Shown here: positions 7,512 to 8,898 of the stretch, piece by piece | Numbering within the stretch: the stretch's first letter is position 1 | Layout of the letters: each line of letters opens with the position of its first letter | Assembly (NCBI GenBank): GCA_002728175.1 | Contig: PBVH01000020.1 | Coordinates: 49,990-58,887, forward strand | Direction of reading: 5' to 3' | DNA from: Flavobacteriales bacterium | GTDB lineage: Bacteria; Bacteroidota; Bacteroidia; Flavobacteriales; BACL11 | DNA length: 8,898 bases | Program-made: the position numbers and the translations under genes | The notes under the pieces: model-generated | What the model saw: only the letters and a program-made list of their open reading frames with translations | Told to the model about the DNA's origin: nothing | Database searches by the model: none

Positions 7512-7955
7512 ATGGAAATTATTTTAAAAAAAGATGTAGAAAAAATAGGTTTCAAAAATGAAATTGTCTCTGTTAAAGACGGATATGCAAGAAATTTTTT
7601 AATTCCGAAAGGATTAGCAATACTTGCTACCGATTCAGCTAAAAAAATATTAGAAGAAAATTTACGTCAACAAGCTAAAAAAGAAGATGCTAAAGTCGAT
7701 GCTGCAAAAAAACTAGCAGAGGAAATAAAAAATTCTGAAGTCATAATAAAAGTAAAAGTTGCTGAGGATAAAGTTAAGCTTTTTGGATCAGTCAAAGTAT
7801 CACAACTAACAGATGCTTTGTTATCTTTAGGACATAATGTAGATTCTAAATTTATCAAGCTTACATCTATTAAAGAAGTTGGTGATTATACTGCTGACAT
7901 TAGATTGCATAGAAACGTAAGTATTACTTTGCCTTTCAAAGTAATAGCTGAATAA
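7512..7955 (+). CDS. rplI: 50S ribosomal protein L9
   Basis: Large-subunit protein that binds 23S rRNA near the L1 stalk through its N-terminal domain and reaches out from the ribosome by a long helix. It has 147 residues, the normal length. The N-terminal domain carries MEIILKKDVEKIGFKNE (1-17) and the signature GYARNFLIPKGLA (24-36). The connecting helix (about 42-75) is rich in A, K and E. The C-terminal domain contains KLFGSVKVSQLTDAL (89-103) and ends in RNVSITLPFKVIAE (134-147). It is the last gene of the rpsF operon; a weak AT hairpin lies 9 bases after the stop. Confidence 0.98.
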   Translation: MEIILKKDVEKIGFKNEIVSVKDGYARNFLIPKGLAILATDSAKKILEENLRQQAKKEDAKVDAAKKLAEEIKNSEVIIKVKVAEDKVKLFGSVKVSQLTDALLSLGHNVDSKFIKLTSIKEVGDYTADIRLHRNVSITLPFKVIAE

Positions 7956-7964
7956 AATATTTTA

Positions 7965-7985
7965 ATTAATAATTATTTTATTAAT
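7965..7985 (+). terminator. Weak all-AT hairpin after rplI, possible terminator
   Basis: ATTAATAA (7965-7972) and TTATTAAT (7978-7985) form a perfect 8-bp stem with a 5-base loop, just after the L9 stop. The stem has no G or C and no T-run follows directly (GGATTTTC comes next), so its strength as an intrinsic terminator is doubtful. The rest of the 98-base spacer before acnB (7956-8053) is AT-rich and shows no gene and no clear TAnnTTTG element. Readthrough from the ribosomal operon into acnB remains possible. Confidence 0.25.
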
Positions 7986-8053
7986 GGATTTTCTATTAAA
8001 GAAGAGGTAAAACTCATTGACTTTAATTTAAAATATTAAATATTTATAATCGT

Positions 8054-8898
8054 ATGAACTTATATTTAGACTATTTAAATGAGATAAAAGAAAGACAAGA
8101 GATAGGTTTACACCCTAAGCCTATTGAAGATTCCAAACTAATAGATATCATTATAAATAATATAAAAGATGATGTCAGTATACATCGTAAGGATAGTTTG
8201 AATTTTTTTATTTATAATGTATTACCAGGAACGACTTCCGCTGCAAATGCTAAATCTAGGTTTTTAAAGAATATCATTTTAAAAAAAGAAAAAATCAAAG
8301 AAATTTCAATTGATTTTGCCTTTGAATTGCTATCCCACATGAAAGGTGGCCCCTCAATAAAAGTATTATTAGATCTTGCATTTGGCAATGATAACAAAAT
8401 TGCCCAAAAATCTGCTGATGTTTTAAAAACACAAGTTTTTTTATATGAAGATGATACCAACAGATTAAAACTTGAATACGAGAAAGATAATTTAATTGCA
8501 AAAGATATAATTACAAGCTATTTAAAGGCAGAGTTTTTTACAAAACTACCTGAAATTGAAGAAGAAATTGACGTTGTTACATATGTAGCTAGTACAGGTG
8601 ATATTTCTACAGACTTACTCTCACCTGGAAGTGATGCTCACTCAAGATCAGACAGAGAGCTTCATGGGCAAAGTATCTTTGAGCATAATAGAGAAAAACA
8701 AAAAGAATTATTGGATTTACAAAAAAAATATCCTGAAAAACGTATTATGTTAATTGCTGATAAGGGAACAATGGGCGTTGGATCTTCAAGGATGTCAGGT
8801 GTTAACAACGTTGCTCTCTGGATTGGAAAACAAGCCAGTAAATATATTCCATTTGTAAATATTGCTCCTATAGTTGCAGGCTCAAACGGTATATCACC
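8054..8898 (+). CDS. acnB: Aconitate hydratase B / 2-methylisocitrate dehydratase, N-terminal part (3' end beyond window)
   Basis: Iron-sulfur enzyme that interconverts citrate and isocitrate in the cytoplasm; AcnB-type enzymes often also dehydrate or hydrate 2-methylisocitrate. 281 residues are visible, about a third of a protein that is usually 860-930 residues. The start MNLYLDYLNEIKERQEIG with LHPKPIED (19-26) matches the AcnB N-terminus. The helical HEAT-like domain (about 1-160) includes LPGTTSAANAKSRFLKNIIL (57-76) and FELLSHMKGGPSIKVLLDL (90-108). The swivel domain follows, with GDISTDLLSPGSDAHSRSD (182-200), ADKGTMGVGSSRMSGVNNVA (235-254) including the substrate-pocket GSSR (243-246), and FVNIAPIVAGSNGIS (267-281) at the edge. 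The 4Fe-4S cysteines and the catalytic domains lie beyond the window. The wording is clearly of the Bacteroidota type. It follows rplI on the same strand after 98 bases. Confidence 0.96.
   Translation, partial: MNLYLDYLNEIKERQEIGLHPKPIEDSKLIDIIINNIKDDVSIHRKDSLNFFIYNVLPGTTSAANAKSRFLKNIILKKEKIKEISIDFAFELLSHMKGGPSIKVLLDLAFGNDNKIAQKSADVLKTQVFLYEDDTNRLKLEYEKDNLIAKDIITSYLKAEFFTKLPEIEEEIDVVTYVASTGDISTDLLSPGSDAHSRSDRELHGQSIFEHNREKQKELLDLQKKYPEKRIMLIADKGTMGVGSSRMSGVNNVALWIGKQASKYIPFVNIAPIVAGSNGIS

Noticed and set aside
7667..7858. Minus-strand 63-codon open frame rich in Ser and Ala
   Set aside because: It is antisense to the L9 connecting helix and central region; it has no start context and no family signature.
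8017..8050. TTGACT (8017-8022) and TATAAT (8045-8050) before acnB as a classical sigma-70 promoter
   Set aside because: The spacer is 22 bases, the -10 box would end 3 bases before the ATG, and Bacteroidota primary sigma factors use a different consensus. Both hexamers are expected by chance in such AT-rich sequence.
8212..8501. Minus-strand open frames of 82 and 68 codons
   Set aside because: They lie antisense inside acnB, whose plus-strand frame gives a clear family match to the window edge. Their translations have no family features.
1..8898. A hidden mobile element, defence cassette, CRISPR array or biosynthetic cluster
   Set aside because: All long frames belong to housekeeping families or a common peptidase. 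There are no direct repeats, transposase motifs, tRNA-linked junctions or gene-free stretches over 143 bases, and base composition looks even throughout.

Overview
The window looks like an ordinary, tightly packed piece of chromosome from an AT-rich member of the Bacteroidota, most likely a Flavobacteriales-type bacterium. Four things support this. (1) Both candidate promoters in the one divergent spacer carry the Bacteroidota -7 element TAnnTTTG. (2) Start codons are preceded by A/T-rich sequence, not Shine-Dalgarno motifs. (3) DnaX and AcnB have wording typical of that phylum (for example VVSARKYRP in DnaX; LPGTTSAA and FELLSHMKGGPS in AcnB). (4) DnaX lacks the clamp-loader zinc module, as I recall for flavobacterial homologues. 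No mobile element, tRNA, rRNA or CRISPR array was seen.

Layout. The left three quarters (1-6746) is a minus-strand cluster transcribed right to left: dnaX (DNA polymerase III gamma/tau), then a 976-residue zinc peptidase of family M16 with an N-terminal membrane segment, then icd (monomeric NADP-isocitrate dehydrogenase, cut by the window's left edge). The gaps are 12 and 14 bases, so the three are probably co-transcribed although their functions are unrelated. A 143-base divergent spacer (6747-6889) holds one candidate promoter for each direction and a perfect 6-1-6 palindrome. To the right on the plus strand is the ribosomal protein operon rpsF-rpsR-rplI (S6, S18, L9) with gaps of 4 and 6 bases. 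After a 98-base AT-only spacer comes acnB (aconitase B, cut by the right edge).

How the genes relate. AcnB makes isocitrate from citrate and Icd oxidises it to 2-oxoglutarate, so two consecutive TCA-cycle enzymes lie at the two ends of the window on opposite strands, with replication and translation genes between them. The two partial genes extend past the window and were read directly from the edge frames.

I found no undescribed defence, mobile or biosynthetic system. The most interesting signal is inside dnaX: a run of ten A residues on the coding strand, exactly at the end of the clamp-loader core, after which the -1 frame meets TGA at once. This is the layout expected of a programmed frameshift or transcriptional-slippage site making a short gamma protein.
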